Part shown: piece by piece, positions 61,901-64,000 of the stretch
How positions within the stretch are numbered: the first letter of the stretch is position 1
How the letters are laid out: each line of letters opens with the position of its first letter
From: Atrichornis clamosus
Lineage: Eukaryota; Chordata; Aves; Passeriformes; Menuridae
NCBI GenBank assembly: GCA_013400975.1
Contig: WBMZ01011599.1
Location: 124,001-188,000 of the forward strand
DNA: 64,000 nt
Reading direction: 5' to 3'
Notes under the pieces: model-generated
Told to the model about the DNA's origin: nothing
The model's input: the letters and a program-made list of their open reading frames with translations, nothing else
Databases searched by the model: none
Made by a program: the position numbers and the translations under genes

Positions 61901-64000
61901 TCATAGCATCATATGGAGAACTGGGGTGGGGTGGGAGGAGGGAGGAAGGTAACAGAGTTCTGAATCTTCTCTGCTTAGAAATAGCTAAGTTGCCTACCAC
62001 AAGAAAATCAAGACACTCCTTTCCATGGTATTAGATGGGGTATCCATCCATTGTGGATGGAAGGGGGACTGGAGTCTAAGTATGAAAGAGAAGATAAAAT
62101 TGTGAGAATTGTCATCTTTCTATCCTGTATTATTTGAAATCCAAACCTGTACTTTGAAAGTCCAATGAATTCAACAGACATGGCCAGACTATGGACATAC
62201 ATATTCTTTCTTTTGCTCAATTGGTGAAAACATTTCTGTGAAAAGAACCTTTCCATAAAAAATATAGTTGCTACTCAAAGAAAATTACTTTTTTGGTTTT
62301 ACCTTTTTTTTTTTCAATACTAGTTTTTAGTCCCAGTCCTCAGAGACTGTAGACTAGACTTTATTCACCATCCATCTCCAATGTCACATAGCAACCAACG
62401 ATTGACAATAGGAGCAGTGATAATGACAGTGATAATATTTTACTTTTAGCTGATGGGATACGTTTTCCCCCCAGAAATTTTATTGTTCCGTGTCACATGT
62501 ATCTATATTTTGGTTGCTAAAGTGAGGATATTGCATAAACATAATGTCAGCAGTTTTATGTTTCTACAAGTTCTGTTCAAATTGATTTGTTAAAAGAACC
62601 AATATTATTTCACTGTATTTTACCTTCTGGTACAACAACTCATGATATCCTGTTAAACATTACAGTCTTAAGTACGCATCATTTAATGCAAATATTGCTA
62701 CTTAGGGTGATGGGCACATTTTTTAAGAAAGATATATCAAAATGAAAACTGCATTTCTACAGCTATTACATTGCATTATCTCAAGAGATATAGAACACAA
62801 TGAAATTGCTTTCTTTTCCATAGATTTGGAATGTGTTAAAAGTCCTGGCAACTCTACAGAAAGTGAAGATTTTTTTCTTTATTTTTATAGGAAAAAAACA
62901 GACTTTGCAAACACACACATATGCTCATAGTCGGAAGTCTTGTTCTGAACAGAAATATTTTCTCATACTCCTGTTGCACTCAGCAGAACTGCACTCACGT
63001 ACCCTCTGTCCCTACTTGTTTGAATCAGTGTGAATATGGCCAGCCCATGCAAATCTTCATGCTTGACTCAAATTGCCCACTTTTCAGCAAACTCTCCCCT
63101 CGATGGAAATGGCCATATTTTGGGGAAAGAGAAGGGAGTTAGTACAGAAATTGTATCCGTGCTTTAAAAGATGACCTTGCCCTCCGCACTGTGAGATGCC
63201 AGGGCTAAAAATAAGTACACTGTGGAAGTTTGTTATTTATATTTCTAAACTGGCATAGTTTTCAAAATTCTGGTCCAAGACTCTCATAGATCACCAAACT
63301 TTTCTATCTCTGCACACAAATAAAACATTACATTCACTCCTCTAGAAAATAATCAACGTCCACTCAGCATCTTTAGCACTTTACTTGTCTTAGGGTCTGC
63401 AGACTGAGACACATTTATTTTATAGCTAGTTTTTTTGTCAAACATAAAGCAAATAACTAAGTCTATGAACACCAGTTCAGGCATATTCCCCAGCCTATTC
63501 TGGATTTAAAAAGAAATAATAAAATAAAATATTAAAAAGTTCCAGTGCAGGGAGTCCAGTCAACCATGAAATCTGAAGTTTAAAGTGCTGCAGTCCAGCA
63601 GCCACTGACAGGTATGAAGTCTCAGGGTGAGGAGTCTGAAGAGGGACAAAAAATTTAGTAGGTTAGCATTGCAAAGCAGGTGCCTTTGAAGCAATTCAAA
63701 CTGACAAACAGCTTGCCTGTCCTTCACTTAACAGAAAATGCCCAGTCTCATTCCATAATTTCTTGTTTTCAACTGCTTTATTCACTTTCTGTGCAAAAAT
63801 GACACCCTTTTTAAAAGCAGTAGAATTGCAGTTGCACAATTTTAATTTCATTTCTTATTTAAAATGGAGAACCTTCTCAACATATTTCTTTTCTCAGAAT
63901 GCACTTTAAAATGTCTGGGAAATTTTCAGGGCAGGTCAGTTTTTGTAAGCAAAGTTATTAAACGCTAAATAAAACCTCTATAATGAAATTTGGCTGAACT
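58926..64000. other. Gene-free unique sequence
   Basis: No supported gene. Short features: TA-rich run at 61867-61900, G-rich quadruplex-type motif at 61923-61942, and a T-run at 62306-62314. Frames at 59509-59817 minus (102 codons) and 60039-60302 plus lack motifs. The window ends in AT-rich sequence without any feature that I can name. Confidence 0.55.
61923..61942 (+). other. G-quadruplex-type motif
   Basis: Runs of G4, G4, G3 and G3 are separated by T, T and AGGA on the plus strand, directly after a TA-rich run and about 80 bp of unremarkable sequence. The short loops fit a stable intramolecular quadruplex pattern. Nothing nearby shows which gene it might influence. Confidence 0.8.

Noticed and set aside
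1..64000. Bacterial-type systems (operons, CRISPR arrays, prophage, toxin modules)
   Set aside because: There are no spaced direct repeats, no ribosome-binding-site-led gene chains and no dense coding. The repeat content is that of a bird genome.

Overview
The window looks like bird nuclear DNA, most likely from a neoavian such as a passerine. It is AT-rich, has long stretches without stop-free frames of gene length, and no prokaryotic gene packing. The clearest clue is a set of CR1 LINE fragments with the usual avian 3' end (ATTCTATGATT-type tail, 5'-truncated copies). A solo LTR remnant of a family widespread in birds supports this. I found no complete protein-coding gene, rRNA, tRNA or CRISPR array. 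Most open frames are 60 to 100 codons, occur on both strands at about the density expected by chance, and match nothing I recognise. The window is best read as intergenic or intronic sequence.

Layout. 1-10194: unannotated unique sequence with one diverged 48-bp-spaced duplication and a G/T-rich stretch holding a quadruplex motif. 10195-10361: internally deleted solo LTR, minus strand, with a perfect 5-bp target duplication. 10367-25224: unique sequence. 25225-25647: pure pyrimidine minisatellite with a 59-bp period. 29346-29390: poly(T) interrupted by the only N. 30735-31540 and 33455-33568: CR1 fragments, minus strand. About 42320-43860: an old, strongly decayed CR1/L3-like LINE, minus strand. 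About 47600-48345: an old L2 LINE, plus strand, in which reverse transcriptase motifs A and C can still be read. 49388-49680 and 49714-49790: two CR1 pieces with their 3' ends facing each other, the first joining an ORF2 piece directly to the 3' tail. About 53955-54125: a possible third old CR1-like scrap. 58710-58850: CR1 3' end, plus strand. The rest to 64000 is unique sequence with AT-rich and G-rich patches.

The transposon remnants span layers of different age: L2 and L3-like CR1 (old, many indels), avian CR1 (younger), then the LTR (a 5-bp duplication still intact). None encodes a working protein. Two minus-strand open frames (55934-56311 and 39363-39674) have exon-like ends and protein-like composition and are the best places to look for a missed or dead gene, but I could not assign either one. 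I did not find a novel biological system. Family calls for repeats rest on remembered consensus features and would need a repeat-library search to name subfamilies.
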